A stretch of 64,000 nt of DNA from Bacteroidia bacterium (lineage in GTDB: Bacteria > Bacteroidota > Bacteroidia > Bacteroidales > VadinHA17), in NCBI GenBank assembly GCA_026391215.1, contig JAPLDX010000106.1, positions 1-64,000 on the forward strand, written 5' to 3'. Position 1 is the first letter of the stretch. Every line of letters starts with the position of its first letter. The position numbers and the translations under genes were made by a program. Of this stretch, positions 18,201 through 26,566 are shown piece after piece. The notes below the pieces were generated by a model, which had not been told where the DNA came from, did no database searches, and was given only the letters and a program-made list of their open reading frames with translations.

Positions 18201-18530
18201 GGAGTTGCCGGGCTGGGATTCATTCTCATCCGGAATTTCAATCAGAGAAAAAAGGAATTTGCACTTATGATGGCAACAGGTTATACAACAAAGCAGATCA
18301 GAAAACTTTTACTGAAGGATCAGAGTCTGATCCTTTTCCTGGGAGTATTTACAGGAACGGTTTCCGGACTTATAGCTACGCTTCCATCTTTGAACAGCGG
18401 ATCAGAGATGCCCTGGAAAATAATAACAGCAATGATCCTGATGATCATTGCTGTAGGATTAAGTACTATTTTATTATCAATCAGAACCGTACGAAGTTCT
18501 TCATTAATCATTCAGCTCAGGAGGGAATAA
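15279..18530 (+). CDS. Large FtsX-like ABC transporter permease
   Basis: 1083 residues from ATG 15279; an upstream ATG at 15240 overlaps the ATPase gene and is less likely because the amphipathic N-terminus MRSLGETIRRS begins at 15279. One membrane segment near the N-terminus is followed by a large extracytoplasmic domain of roughly 430 residues. Membrane segments of an FtsX core then occur around 500-640, with additional ones near 650-700, a second extracytoplasmic domain, and three final segments. This two-FtsX-domain layout fits lipoprotein-type or mechanotransducing exporters. The substrate is unknown; with the ATPase and glycosyltransferase it may assemble or export envelope parts of the redox complex. 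Its stop lies two bases from the end of the facing propeller gene. Confidence 0.85.
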   Translation: MRSLGETIRRSILFYRKDALNQVIIVTLLSAIITGSLLTGHSVRSSLLKNASERLGNTAIVISSGLRYFDASLSDRITKQTREITTSFLETDGYCQNFSTGATVLNTKIYAITENFWLFHRLDTIKIVPGTVAINSVLADRLGVSTGDELIIKLQDIDPIPSNAPFSMSRGNDVSKVVRVGMVLNPDQMGNFSLGISQLAPLNVFISLSDIEESQRTHSRVNRMLFQNSRNLPVSFYREALSKLLMPSDIGLTIRRSQKTGETELISDRIFIDSAIVSDIMAGIPSASPVITYLGNNIRVGSRSTPYSFITSSSYNAIGENEIVISRWLADDLDAKTGDTLILTWYDPGYRNKLEEKNRSFIISNVLANDHPYSDPSLMPDFQGISGSTTCSSWDAGVPILMDKIRLKDEEYWNKYKGTPKAFISYRTGMKLWGNNFGPATAVRFPGTSEPEEITAGITKLLDPLKAGFTITDIRGKSGNAATSGVDFSTLFLGLAFFIIVSCLILLSLAVSMFFDSRKGQIRTYFALGFKNKQIRNLLLSETMTISAAGAITGVFLGYFINIIIIKALNSVWIGAVQTNTLSPDFDFISLLTGFLATMIIAYIMLLVKSGKFLKSLSEKETGELKDQSQRLNLLFFILSLFSWIILFILSLVIDAFSTALSFTAGALAFCTLVFALRQYYIRNVPDRNNIKSLRRNLEKQYFHFQPSHAITPVIFIAAGIFAVIITGANRQTINKEMLLPSGGTGGYLLWAESAVPVRENLNSIEGRKDFGLDETELKDLIFVQAKKLFGDDASCLNLNHVTAPSVLGIDPEEFIAKGSFSFASRIKGLENKNPWDLLNETPDDNTIYGIADQTVLEWGLKIKVGDTLVYRAENGQILNIVIGAGLKSSVFQGYLLVGSENFSEYFPSVSGNSIFLADGDPGLSDYYAGILSERLSGYGISAEPASRKLASFFVVVNTYLSVFMVLGILGMVLGVAGLGFILIRNFNQRKKEFALMMATGYTTKQIRKLLLKDQSLILFLGVFTGTVSGLIATLPSLNSGSEMPWKIITAMILMIIAVGLSTILLSIRTVRSSSLIIQLRRE

Positions 18531-18532
18531 AT

Positions 18533-19888
18533 CTATTTCTTTCCGACCGCATACAAATAATTTTGAGTTCTGAAAAATATCATATTGTCAGTGATGGAAG
18601 GAGCCGTCATACAAATATCGTTCATGGGGATCTCTGCAATAAGGTTGAATGTATCTCCGTCCCCGATTATAAAAACAGTCCCCTCTTCATCGACTATATA
18701 GATTCTGCCGTCCGATGCAACAGGAGATGCTATGAAGCTTTTAGCCTTGCCAAGCTTTGCATTGTATATCTTCTTACCGGTTAAAGGATCAAGGCAGTTG
18801 ATTATTCCGTTCCAGTTCATATTATAAAGTCTGTTGCGGTATAGCAGCAATGTATGCATATAAGAACCCATCCTCGGAATGCTCCAGAGTACGCCGTTAT
18901 TTGAAGTATCTCCTTCCTTCAGTGTTATATCTCCAGTGGCACTGGTTTTTACTGCCAGTATTGGAAAACTGCGTCCATGGGCGCTATTGAAATATATAAT
19001 TCCATCACCTGTTATTGGAGTTGGTATCTGGATATCCCCGCCTCCTGACATACGCCATACTTCTTCCCCTGTTTTAAAATCATAACCGCCGCGGTGCTTA
19101 TAGCCATTAACAGCGACAAAAGTTTTACCATTATAAGTATAGATATTGGGTGTGCACCATCCGGAAGATTCGTCCCTCTCCTTTTTCCATAGCTCTCTGC
19201 CTGTTCTTACATCAAAGGCAGCTATGAATGAATCTTCAAGAACATCGCACTGGATAATTACAGTATTATCATGAATTATCGGGGAGCTTGCAAATTCCCA
19301 CTCAGCATTTTTCATTACGGCCCAAATCGATTTCAGAACGCCAAAATTTTTCTGCCATACCAGATTTCCCTGATGATCGTAACAATAGAGTCCTTCTGAT
19401 CCGAAAAAAGCAACAGCATATTCACCATTGACCGCCATTGTGGTATTTGCATGTGTCGACTTGGGATGACGCTTTATCTTTGGAACACCCTTGCAGCTCG
19501 TCCTTTCCCATATCTTTTCCCCTGTAATTTTATCAAAGCAAAAGACCTTCCATTCATGAACAGATGAATCATTTACAGGAGTAACATCTCCGTAAAGTCC
19601 TGGCTTAAATCCGGCCTTATCACCTTCACTTACAGCAGTTGTAATGAATAGCTTATTGCCCCAAATGGCAGGACTTGATATACCCATACCTGGTATTTCT
19701 ATCTTCCATTTTATGTTGGCATTTTTTTTAAAGCTGAATGTAAGGGGAATGTTAGCATTATCGAGCACTCCCGAGGCAAAATAGCCACGGTAGCCGGGCC
19801 ATTGCCTTTCAATAGCTATCTGTCCGAAAGCAGTATTGAATCCAAGAATTGTGCATGCAATATAAAGTATGCTGATTTTGATCTTCAT
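18533..19888 (-). CDS. Secreted PQQ-type beta-propeller protein 5
   Basis: 451 residues from ATG 19888; a TTG seven codons upstream is possible but the signal peptide MKIKISILYIACTILGFNTAFGQ-like segment starts at the ATG. RQWPGYRGYFASG opens the propeller and blades carry CFDKITGEKIW, CYDHQGNLVW, AFDVRTGRELW, GYDFKTGEEVW and CLDPLTGKKIY. It resembles propeller protein 3 in its central part. It is convergent with the ABC permease gene and lies downstream of the DUF2490 gene, so it may be co-transcribed with the polyphosphate-related genes rather than with the redox operon. Confidence 0.8.
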   Translation of the reverse strand: MKIKISILYIACTILGFNTAFGQIAIERQWPGYRGYFASGVLDNANIPLTFSFKKNANIKWKIEIPGMGISSPAIWGNKLFITTAVSEGDKAGFKPGLYGDVTPVNDSSVHEWKVFCFDKITGEKIWERTSCKGVPKIKRHPKSTHANTTMAVNGEYAVAFFGSEGLYCYDHQGNLVWQKNFGVLKSIWAVMKNAEWEFASSPIIHDNTVIIQCDVLEDSFIAAFDVRTGRELWKKERDESSGWCTPNIYTYNGKTFVAVNGYKHRGGYDFKTGEEVWRMSGGGDIQIPTPITGDGIIYFNSAHGRSFPILAVKTSATGDITLKEGDTSNNGVLWSIPRMGSYMHTLLLYRNRLYNMNWNGIINCLDPLTGKKIYNAKLGKAKSFIASPVASDGRIYIVDEEGTVFIIGDGDTFNLIAEIPMNDICMTAPSITDNMIFFRTQNYLYAVGKK

Positions 19889-19923
19889 GGCAAAAAGTTT
19901 AACTGTCAAAAATAGTATATTGT

Positions 19924-20592
19924 TTAAAACTTGAAGATGTAACCGAACGATAAAATATTTTCGTCGGCCAGATCCGGAAAATAATCACGCTGAAAAATAT
20001 ATTCGCCGTCAAATGAATGATGTGCCGTTATAATAAGTTCAATTCCTGCTCCTACTCTTTTCTTATCAATTACCCGGTCTGAATCTTTAAATAAAGGACA
20101 GAACATTTCACCATATATATACGGATTTAACGGGAAAGAAGGAATATCGTAAAGTGCTTTCAGGCGGAATCTTCCATGGGATGACGGCAACTTATCATTT
20201 TCATCCTCTATATATGTTTTATACCGTTGCTGAAACAAAGCGCGTCCAGTTAATTTAAGATCGCCGAGGGGGAGAGTTCCCCTAATACCGGCAAACCACT
20301 TATGCCGCAAATGATATGAATCATCCTTCTCAATGTTCTCTGTGATCCTGTAAGAAACTGATGCTGAGAGGTAATCATTAAATACATATGATAATCCTCC
20401 TTCGAGGAAACCCTCCTCAACCTTTCCGGCATTCTCAAACGTACGGAAGCAGGTTGAAAGGTCAGCTTCAAGTTTGTTAATAATATCAAACTCTGCTGAA
20501 GCATTATACCAGATCCCGAAATCTTTTTCCTGAGGGAAGGCACTTATTGACAGAAGAGTAAAACAAAGGAATAAGGATCCTTTCTTAATCAT
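19924..20592 (-). CDS. DUF2490 outer-membrane beta-barrel-like protein
   Basis: 222 residues. A signal peptide (ending near AFPQ) is followed by alternating amphipathic strands and a C-terminus ending in aromatic Phe (GYIFKF), typical of small outer-membrane barrels; DUF2490 proteins have this form. The start is set by translational coupling: the upstream gene ends in a GAT-rich tail whose DNA contains overlapping ATGs, and ATG 20592 overlaps that stop. Function unknown. DUF2490 genes often sit beside VTC/DUF4956 genes in Bacteroidetes, as here. Confidence 0.7.
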   Translation of the reverse strand: MIKKGSLFLCFTLLSISAFPQEKDFGIWYNASAEFDIINKLEADLSTCFRTFENAGKVEEGFLEGGLSYVFNDYLSASVSYRITENIEKDDSYHLRHKWFAGIRGTLPLGDLKLTGRALFQQRYKTYIEDENDKLPSSHGRFRLKALYDIPSFPLNPYIYGEMFCPLFKDSDRVIDKKRVGAGIELIITAHHSFDGEYIFQRDYFPDLADENILSFGYIFKF

Positions 20593-21286
20593 CGTCATCA
20601 TCATCGTTTTTGTCACTCCCGTTAATCTCTTCTGATTCACTTTCAGGAGTCGTTACACAATAATATATTGTCAGTTCACAGGTATCTTTCAGAAAATCGA
20701 TTCTACCTGTTTCAACTTTTCTTATATCCTTTATTCCAGTCCTTTCGATAAGATCAGCAAGAAGCTCGGCATGCTTTTCGGGTTTTATAAGGTTGATCTT
20801 TTCGTAAATTATTACCTTGGAAGATACATGTTTAAGAAGCCATAGTTTCTCCAGGCCGAAAGTAATGAAGACAATTACAAAGTTTGTAAAAAGAAGATCA
20901 ACGAGACTTGAATCTGTGCTTGTAAGAGCATTGATGACTGAAACTCCAATAACAAGGAAGAGATATGTCATCTCTTTTATAGGTATCGGATTTGTGCGGT
21001 AACGGATAATGCCGAATATTGCGAATAATCCTAATGCAAACCCTATCTGAAGCTTAACGCTCTCAAGGAGAAAGCAAAGAAGGAATGTTACTGTTGCTAT
21101 TAGTATATAAGTAAAGAGGTAGTCTTTTCGCTTTGTTGTCGAATAGTACAACCATCTGACAAGAACCATTATTACTGCTGTATTCAGGATAAAACGGAGG
21201 AGCAGTTCCAGAAAACTTGACACATCTAAAATATGCAATCCAGCAATGTCTATATTCTCAGGCATAAATAAGTCTGTTATATTCAT
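20585..21286 (-). CDS. DUF4956 membrane protein
   Basis: 233 residues with about four membrane segments between residues 25 and 150, including FGIIRYRTNPIPIKEMTYLF, which is the family hallmark region. A cytoplasmic C-terminal domain follows and the chain ends in an acidic run of Asp. DUF4956 proteins are found next to VTC-domain proteins and are presumed to help polyphosphate synthesis or transport, by analogy with the membrane part of the eukaryotic VTC complex. Its start overlaps the VTC gene end by 29 bases; ATG 21265 would reduce the overlap to 8. Confidence 0.75.
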   Translation of the reverse strand: MNITDLFMPENIDIAGLHILDVSSFLELLLRFILNTAVIMVLVRWLYYSTTKRKDYLFTYILIATVTFLLCFLLESVKLQIGFALGLFAIFGIIRYRTNPIPIKEMTYLFLVIGVSVINALTSTDSSLVDLLFTNFVIVFITFGLEKLWLLKHVSSKVIIYEKINLIKPEKHAELLADLIERTGIKDIRKVETGRIDFLKDTCELTIYYCVTTPESESEEINGSDKNDDDDDD

Positions 21287-22046
21287 CTTCGATCTTATTA
21301 ATCATTAATAGTTTTGGTTTCAATATATTCTTCCGTAACAGGTCATTAAGAAACGCATTACCGATACAATATTTGCTGAAACCTGTTGGATAGACTGAAG
21401 ATTCCTTCAGTACGTCAGTTATATGAGATCTGTTAGAAAATCGGTCCTTTTTTACCTCAATAACTGCAAGAGAGGGTAATCCTGCCTTCCGGCCGTCAGA
21501 ATCGGAAAATGAAATGTCATAATCCAATGTAATACGTTCATTTACTTCCGGACCAACTATGGTAATCCTCTTAAAAGTATTGATCAGCACAGGTTTAAGA
21601 ACAAGAGGTCTCTCCGGTACATGTTTATAGATGAATTCACTTGCCACTGCATCGTATGTACCATCAGGAGCAAGGTCATTCTCAATGCGTTTTTTTATCG
21701 TCCTGTTTTTATTAGTCTTCTTTTTTACTTCAAGATATGTATTGCCGGTGGTTTCATATTTTCTGTAACGGACTTTGTTCCGCGATAGTTTACCTGTAAC
21801 ATGCTGGTTAAAGAACAGATAATCACTTGTATCAAGGTAAGTTGTAAAATAAGAGAACACTCTGACATTATTAATTTCAAGAACCTTAAAATCTCCGTTC
21901 ATTCTGGTCAGAATGTCCGGCACCCTGCTGACAGACATTACATATTTCGTATCGGTTCTGTTCATAAGCCTGACATTATCCATTTCTTCCAGACTGATCT
22001 GCGAAAATGAAGAGAGAACTTTCAATATTGATGCAGACTGACTCAT
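21258..22046 (-). CDS. VTC-domain protein, probable polyphosphate polymerase
   Basis: 262 residues. The VTC domain is recognisable by RTDTKYVM near the N-terminus, YFDT-like TYLDTSDY, the basic strand motifs KVRYRKY and YLEVKKKTNKNRTIKKR, and the late acidic metal-binding parts LDYDISFSD and AVIEVKKDR. In yeast Vtc4 this triphosphate-tunnel fold makes polyphosphate from ATP. Basic residues lining the tunnel appear kept, so activity is plausible. It starts directly after the stop of the upstream small secreted protein (TAA ATG) and is followed by DUF4956 and DUF2490. Confidence 0.75.
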   Translation of the reverse strand: MSQSASILKVLSSFSQISLEEMDNVRLMNRTDTKYVMSVSRVPDILTRMNGDFKVLEINNVRVFSYFTTYLDTSDYLFFNQHVTGKLSRNKVRYRKYETTGNTYLEVKKKTNKNRTIKKRIENDLAPDGTYDAVASEFIYKHVPERPLVLKPVLINTFKRITIVGPEVNERITLDYDISFSDSDGRKAGLPSLAVIEVKKDRFSNRSHITDVLKESSVYPTGFSKYCIGNAFLNDLLRKNILKPKLLMINKIEDEYNRLIYA

Positions 22047-22457
22047 TTAATATGTAGTGTACTGATATTCTTTACGGGATTTTGGCTTCTTATTGGGTTC
22101 ATAAACGATTTTCTCCACCCTGAGACCGTTTTCAATCTTATATTCAGAGTATTCCATCAGTTTTCCTGAAGGATCATATGCCTCTTCCCTTATTTTGTTA
22201 TCATCAGAGTCATACTGATACTTGAAGTGTTTGTCCACTTTGCCTTGCTTATAGATTATTTCTTCAATTATATTTCCGTTTGAATCGTAATAAGTTTCAG
22301 ATTCCTTGTACTGCTTTCTGACAAGCTGATCATACTTTTCTTCCAGTACAATAATGCTTTTGAGCTTCGGCTTTGAGTCAGATTTATTCTGTGCTGCTCC
22401 TGAAAGACAAAAACTGATGAACATAAGGATCAAAAAGATCTGTTTACATTTTTTCAT
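22047..22457 (-). CDS. Small secreted protein with YD/MORN-like repeats
   Basis: 136 residues. A signal peptide ends near SGAAQ. The mature part has short repeats around YYDSNGNIIEEIIYKQGK, YQYDSDDNKIREEAYDPSGK and EYSEYKIENGL, like the antitoxin/MORN-type repeats of extracellular Bacteroidetes proteins. It is charged and probably periplasmic. Function unknown. The 97-base gap upstream is the likely promoter region for the VTC cluster. Confidence 0.6.
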   Translation of the reverse strand: MKKCKQIFLILMFISFCLSGAAQNKSDSKPKLKSIIVLEEKYDQLVRKQYKESETYYDSNGNIIEEIIYKQGKVDKHFKYQYDSDDNKIREEAYDPSGKLMEYSEYKIENGLRVEKIVYEPNKKPKSRKEYQYTTY

Positions 22458-22554
22458 GATTACAATTATTTAATTCATATTTCCTGATGTCCTGATACAA
22501 TATACAGATTAAAGACCGTTTACCCTATCAATTTACCTATATAACCAACTGGTC

Positions 22555-23916
22555 CTAGCATTGATTTAGCCCAAGATCGGGAACAGGCAGATGTGAAGGA
22601 TCCAGAGATTTAAGTATGACAAGAGCTGCTCCCAGTGCAGTAGCATTGGAAATTTCAGAGGTAAATACGTTTTTCATTGAATAGGCTTCAGATATCATTT
22701 TGGTGAATAACTGGTTTCCGGAAAAGCCTCCTGTTATATAAATATTTTCAATGTCATCTTCTTCAGGAATTACCAGGTCTATAGCTTCTATAGCAAGCTC
22801 CGACAGCTCTATCATCAACTGATGATATCCTTCTGCAAAAGAATTAAAGGCAAAGAAATCCAGCTTATCCTTAAGGGATCTTGAATATGGCTGATTCTCA
22901 AAGAAAAACCTGTTATCACCGCACTTCTTTTTACATATCTCAATGAGCTTGTTGTCAGGCTTTATACTTTTATAATAGTCTGGAGATGTTGTGAAATGAG
23001 CGCTTAACCTGTTTACAGCAACTTCATGAAGGTGTCCGAGAAAAAGCCTTGATGATTTTACAGGCTGTCTCGTTATACTCATATAACAAAGACAATCACG
23101 GTCAAGCTGTTCTGAAGTCAGAATCTCGGCATTGAACGGATTCATATTTATGCACCAGGTGCCTGTGGATATAAGCAGAAACTTCCCTTTGCTTACTGCA
23201 AAATACGGTGCAAGGGATGAAGAGCTGTCATGAATGCCTATGCCGACCTTGATATTTTTACCTTCTACCTCGATATCATTAGTAGTACCGACATCAACAG
23301 GATCAGGAAGTTTTAGCCCTTCATCTCCTGTCCAATGATGGTAGGTCATTCTGTCAAAATCCCATAAGGCTGTATGGCATCCGATTGATGTATGCTCGGA
23401 ATATATCTTACCTGTCAGCAGATATGAAAGATATTGCGGAAAATGTAGTACATGCTGTACCCTGGAAAATATTTCCGGTTTTGTACATTTAAGCCAGAGA
23501 GCCTGCATTCCTGAATTAAGCATTCCCAACGCAGGTGAAGCTGTTCTTCTGCAGAATTCATCCTGACCGCCTGCTTTTTTATAAACACTTTCAGGGATCC
23601 TATCATCAATTGGCTTCAGATAATTATAGATTGGTGTAAGTCTTTTACCTCCGGCATCTAGATATGCAAGAGTGGCTCCATATGTAGCAAAGTTTATTGC
23701 AGTAAGTTCATACTTATCTGACCTGACAAGCTTTGTGACCGACTCACGTATCCAGTTTTCAATCAGTTCAATGTCGTCACATTCAAAACCGGCATCATCC
23801 TTAATTTCGACAAATTTTTCCTCTGATTCTGAAACCAGCTTTAAATTATAATTAAAGAGCAGTATCTTCTTATTGGTTTTACCCACATCAAATACTGCAA
23901 CAACTTTTTCTTTCAT
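22555..23916 (-). CDS. rhaB: FGGY-family carbohydrate kinase, probable L-rhamnulokinase
   Basis: 453 residues. The actin-like kinase fold begins with AVFDVGKTNKK (phosphate-1 motif) and includes GIHDSSSSLAPYF with the catalytic Asp region, FLLISTGTWC, and the adenosine motif ITGGFSGNQLF. Phosphorylation of L-rhamnulose is inferred from its position directly after rhaA (ATGA overlap) in a rhamnose operon. FGGY kinases are hard to separate by sequence, so L-fuculose or another ketose remains possible. It is the last gene of the rhaT-rhaM-rhaA-rhaB unit. Confidence 0.8.
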   Translation of the reverse strand: MKEKVVAVFDVGKTNKKILLFNYNLKLVSESEEKFVEIKDDAGFECDDIELIENWIRESVTKLVRSDKYELTAINFATYGATLAYLDAGGKRLTPIYNYLKPIDDRIPESVYKKAGGQDEFCRRTASPALGMLNSGMQALWLKCTKPEIFSRVQHVLHFPQYLSYLLTGKIYSEHTSIGCHTALWDFDRMTYHHWTGDEGLKLPDPVDVGTTNDIEVEGKNIKVGIGIHDSSSSLAPYFAVSKGKFLLISTGTWCINMNPFNAEILTSEQLDRDCLCYMSITRQPVKSSRLFLGHLHEVAVNRLSAHFTTSPDYYKSIKPDNKLIEICKKKCGDNRFFFENQPYSRSLKDKLDFFAFNSFAEGYHQLMIELSELAIEAIDLVIPEEDDIENIYITGGFSGNQLFTKMISEAYSMKNVFTSEISNATALGAALVILKSLDPSHLPVPDLGLNQC

Positions 23917-25178
23917 CTTTTCATTAAAACTTCTTTTTCGTATTTAATTATCTCTTCAATATAGTCCTGTCCAATAGGAACATTATTCTTCAGACAATAA
24001 TAATCCCACACGGCTCCGAATGGCTTTGATTTCATCAGCTCAGAAAGGGAGAGCCTTTCGAAGTTCTTTCCCTGTTCTTCGAATTTAAGAAGTGTTTCCT
24101 GAGGTTCAAGAAGGGCATATAAGAATGCCATCTGTGCTGAACGTGTACCAATAACATATGCGCCTATCCTGTTCAGGCTTGCATCAAAGAAATCGAGACC
24201 TATGTTCACTCTGCCAAGCGCCTTTGCACGGATAATTTCCTGGGCAATAAGAAGGAGCTCATCATTAAAGGTAACAACATGGTCGCTATCCCAGCGTACA
24301 CCCCTGGTAAGATGAAGAAGCAACTCGTCAACATAAAGGAGGATTGAAGATATCTTGTCTCCTACCTGTTCTGTAGGATGGAAATGACCATTATCGAGAG
24401 TGATCATCGTATTGTTCTTAACTGCATATCCGAGGTAGAAATCATGTGACCCCACCACCATTGATTCTGACCCTATTCCGAACAACTTGCTTTCAATGGA
24501 ATCCTTGAGGTACTTTTTTGGATATTTAACTGAGAATATCTCATCAAGCGATTTTTTAAGCAGTTTCCTGAGAGTGTACCTGTCAACAGGAGTATCTTTT
24601 GATCCGTCCGGGATCCAGATATTATGAACAGCAGGTGTGCCAAGCTGTTTCCCCATTTCAGCTGCTATCTTACGGCAACGTTTATTGTGTTCAACCCAGA
24701 ATTTTCTTATTCTTGGATTCTTGCTTGAAAGTGTAAATCCATCATCGGCGAGAGGATGAGAGAAACAGGTACAGTTAAAATCGAGACCTATCTTTCTCTT
24801 CTTTGCCCAGTTGATCCAGCCCTGATAATGTTTGACTTCTATCTGATCGCGATCTACCAGCTTTCCTCCGAACTCTCCATATATAGCATGAAGATTAAGC
24901 CTTTGCTTTCCGGGCAAAAGGGACATGACCTTGTCAAGGTCGGCTCTCATCTGAATAATTGTCTTTGCTTTACCCGGGAAATTTCCTGTGGCTTGTATCC
25001 CGCCGCCTCCAAGCTCAGCTCCCTCTTTTTCAAATCCGCTGACATCATCTGTCTGCCAGCAGTGCAGACTAATGACAACATTATCCATTTCCTTAATTAC
25101 TTTGCCGGTATCAACCCCTAATTCAGCATATTGCTGCTTTGCAAGCTGATAAGCTTTTTCCAGTGCATCTTTTTTCAT
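23913..25178 (-). CDS. rhaA: L-rhamnose isomerase
   Basis: 421 residues, close to the E. coli enzyme in length and sequence. Conserved blocks: VVISLHCWQTDDVSGFE, GIQATGNFPGKA, RLNLHAIYGE, FNCTCFSHPLADDGFTLS, NIWIPDGSKD, ESKLFGIGSES, LDNGHFHPTEQVGDKIS and GLDFFDASLNRI. The His/Asp/Glu metal ligands lie in the LDNGHFHPTE and RWDSDHV parts. It converts L-rhamnose to L-rhamnulose in the cytoplasm. ATG 25178 is preferred over TTG 25196. The downstream kinase gene starts inside its stop. Confidence 0.95.
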   Translation of the reverse strand: MKKDALEKAYQLAKQQYAELGVDTGKVIKEMDNVVISLHCWQTDDVSGFEKEGAELGGGGIQATGNFPGKAKTIIQMRADLDKVMSLLPGKQRLNLHAIYGEFGGKLVDRDQIEVKHYQGWINWAKKRKIGLDFNCTCFSHPLADDGFTLSSKNPRIRKFWVEHNKRCRKIAAEMGKQLGTPAVHNIWIPDGSKDTPVDRYTLRKLLKKSLDEIFSVKYPKKYLKDSIESKLFGIGSESMVVGSHDFYLGYAVKNNTMITLDNGHFHPTEQVGDKISSILLYVDELLLHLTRGVRWDSDHVVTFNDELLLIAQEIIRAKALGRVNIGLDFFDASLNRIGAYVIGTRSAQMAFLYALLEPQETLLKFEEQGKNFERLSLSELMKSKPFGAVWDYYCLKNNVPIGQDYIEEIIKYEKEVLMKR

Positions 25179-25200
25179 TTCAATATTTATTTTCAATTAA

Positions 25201-25527
25201 TTATTCCAAGTAAAATACTTGTTCCAGCGGAATGGAAATAGGTGAATTATCTGGATTGGTCTCCATTATATCAGCCATATACTTCCACCATTTCTTCACT
25301 ATTTCTGTTGATCCAAGATCCTGTGAGGAGCTTTCTCCTGTTTGTTCCTGGTAAGCAAAGAGTGTATTTGTCTCTTCATCAAGAAAGATGGAATAATTGC
25401 CAATGCCTTCATTCTTTAACAGTTTGACCAGTTCAGGCCAGATCTCGCTATGCCTTTTCCGGTATTCTTCCTTAAATCCCGGATACATTTTCATTTTAAA
25501 ACCAAATCTCTTTACCTTACTTTCCAT
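25201..25527 (-). CDS. rhaM: L-rhamnose mutarotase
   Basis: 108 residues from ATG 25527. It matches RhaM along its whole length: FKMKMYPGFKEEYRKRHSEIWPEL at the start region (active-site His in KRHSEIWP), NYSIFLDEETNTLFAY, WWKYMADIM and NPDNSPIS, ending EQVFYLE. It equilibrates alpha and beta anomers of L-rhamnose for the isomerase. The start lies one base after the rhaT stop, so the two are translated together. Confidence 0.93.
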   Translation of the reverse strand: MESKVKRFGFKMKMYPGFKEEYRKRHSEIWPELVKLLKNEGIGNYSIFLDEETNTLFAYQEQTGESSSQDLGSTEIVKKWWKYMADIMETNPDNSPISIPLEQVFYLE

Positions 25528-25528
25528 T

Positions 25529-26557
25529 TTAGCTAAGTTTGACAATGAACGTGGAAAGAATAAGAACTATTATTCCGATTACCAGTATAATTATGGTTTT
25601 TGTCTTTACGCCCTTCCACTCCTTTAATATAATGCCCCAGATATTGCTAATGGCAATGTTGAGCGCCATAAGGATGCTCCATCCGAACACAGCCATACCG
25701 GAAGGAAGCTTGCTGGAGCCCATTCCGAAGAAATGGAACTGAAGGAACCATAATAATCCGGCGATGAAAGTAAATAACAGGTTGTTCAATAAGATGTTCC
25801 CGGATACCGTATAGTAATCCTTATAAGTATTATTCTTTATATTTAAGAATCCGCAATAAACAAGGTTAGTAATGAATCCTCCCAGGAGAATGAATATCAG
25901 GGACGGGTTTTTCTGGAACAGAGGATTCGTTCCATGGGCCAGTGCAATATCTTCAATTGGTTTGCCTGCTTCAAAGCCGAAGTTGAAGCATGCACTCATT
26001 ATCCCTGCAAAGATCGCTATCAGGATGCCTTTCTTTAGCGCAAATTCCCTGACAGCTGCTTTCTTTTCTTCCTCAGTCATCTCCTTGCTTTTAAGAGAGC
26101 CTGCATAACCAATTATAATGATTCCGGCCACAGTAATTGCCACACCAGCGACAGTAAGAATTCCTCCCCTGGTTGAAAACAAATTCTGACCTGCAATTAT
26201 CGGTGGTAACAGTGTTCCAAATGCCGCACAAAGACCCAGTGCAATACTCTGACCTAGAGCCACTCCGAGGTAGCGTAAGCTTAATCCGAATGTCAGTCCT
26301 CCAAATCCCCATAAAACTCCAAAGAATGTTGCCATAAGCTTGGCTGATGAAGGTGCTTCATTAATGATCGGCATCAGCTCGCCCTTAGGTATAAAAATTA
26401 GTGCGAAGAGCCAGGGAATGATGAGCCATGCAAAAACACCCTGGCTCAGCCAGTATGATTCCCATGCCCATGACTTGACTTTCTTAAATGGGACATAAAA
26501 GCTTGCAGCACCTATGCTGCCTAATGCAATTAATAGTATACCTGCAATCGGATCCAT
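25529..26557 (-). CDS. rhaT: L-rhamnose/proton symporter
   Basis: 342 residues with about ten membrane segments. It matches RhaT: ASFYVPFKKVKSWAWESYW, FGVLWGFGGLTFGLSLRYLGVALGQSIALG, LKKGILIAIFAGIMSACFNFGFEAGKPI, and WFLQFHFFGMG. It imports L-rhamnose with protons across the inner membrane. First gene of the operon; a perfect 9-bp inverted repeat lies ten bases upstream of its start and may be the control site. Confidence 0.93.
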   Translation of the reverse strand: MDPIAGILLIALGSIGAASFYVPFKKVKSWAWESYWLSQGVFAWLIIPWLFALIFIPKGELMPIINEAPSSAKLMATFFGVLWGFGGLTFGLSLRYLGVALGQSIALGLCAAFGTLLPPIIAGQNLFSTRGGILTVAGVAITVAGIIIIGYAGSLKSKEMTEEEKKAAVREFALKKGILIAIFAGIMSACFNFGFEAGKPIEDIALAHGTNPLFQKNPSLIFILLGGFITNLVYCGFLNIKNNTYKDYYTVSGNILLNNLLFTFIAGLLWFLQFHFFGMGSSKLPSGMAVFGWSILMALNIAISNIWGIILKEWKGVKTKTIIILVIGIIVLILSTFIVKLS

Positions 26558-26566
26558 ATAATTTTA

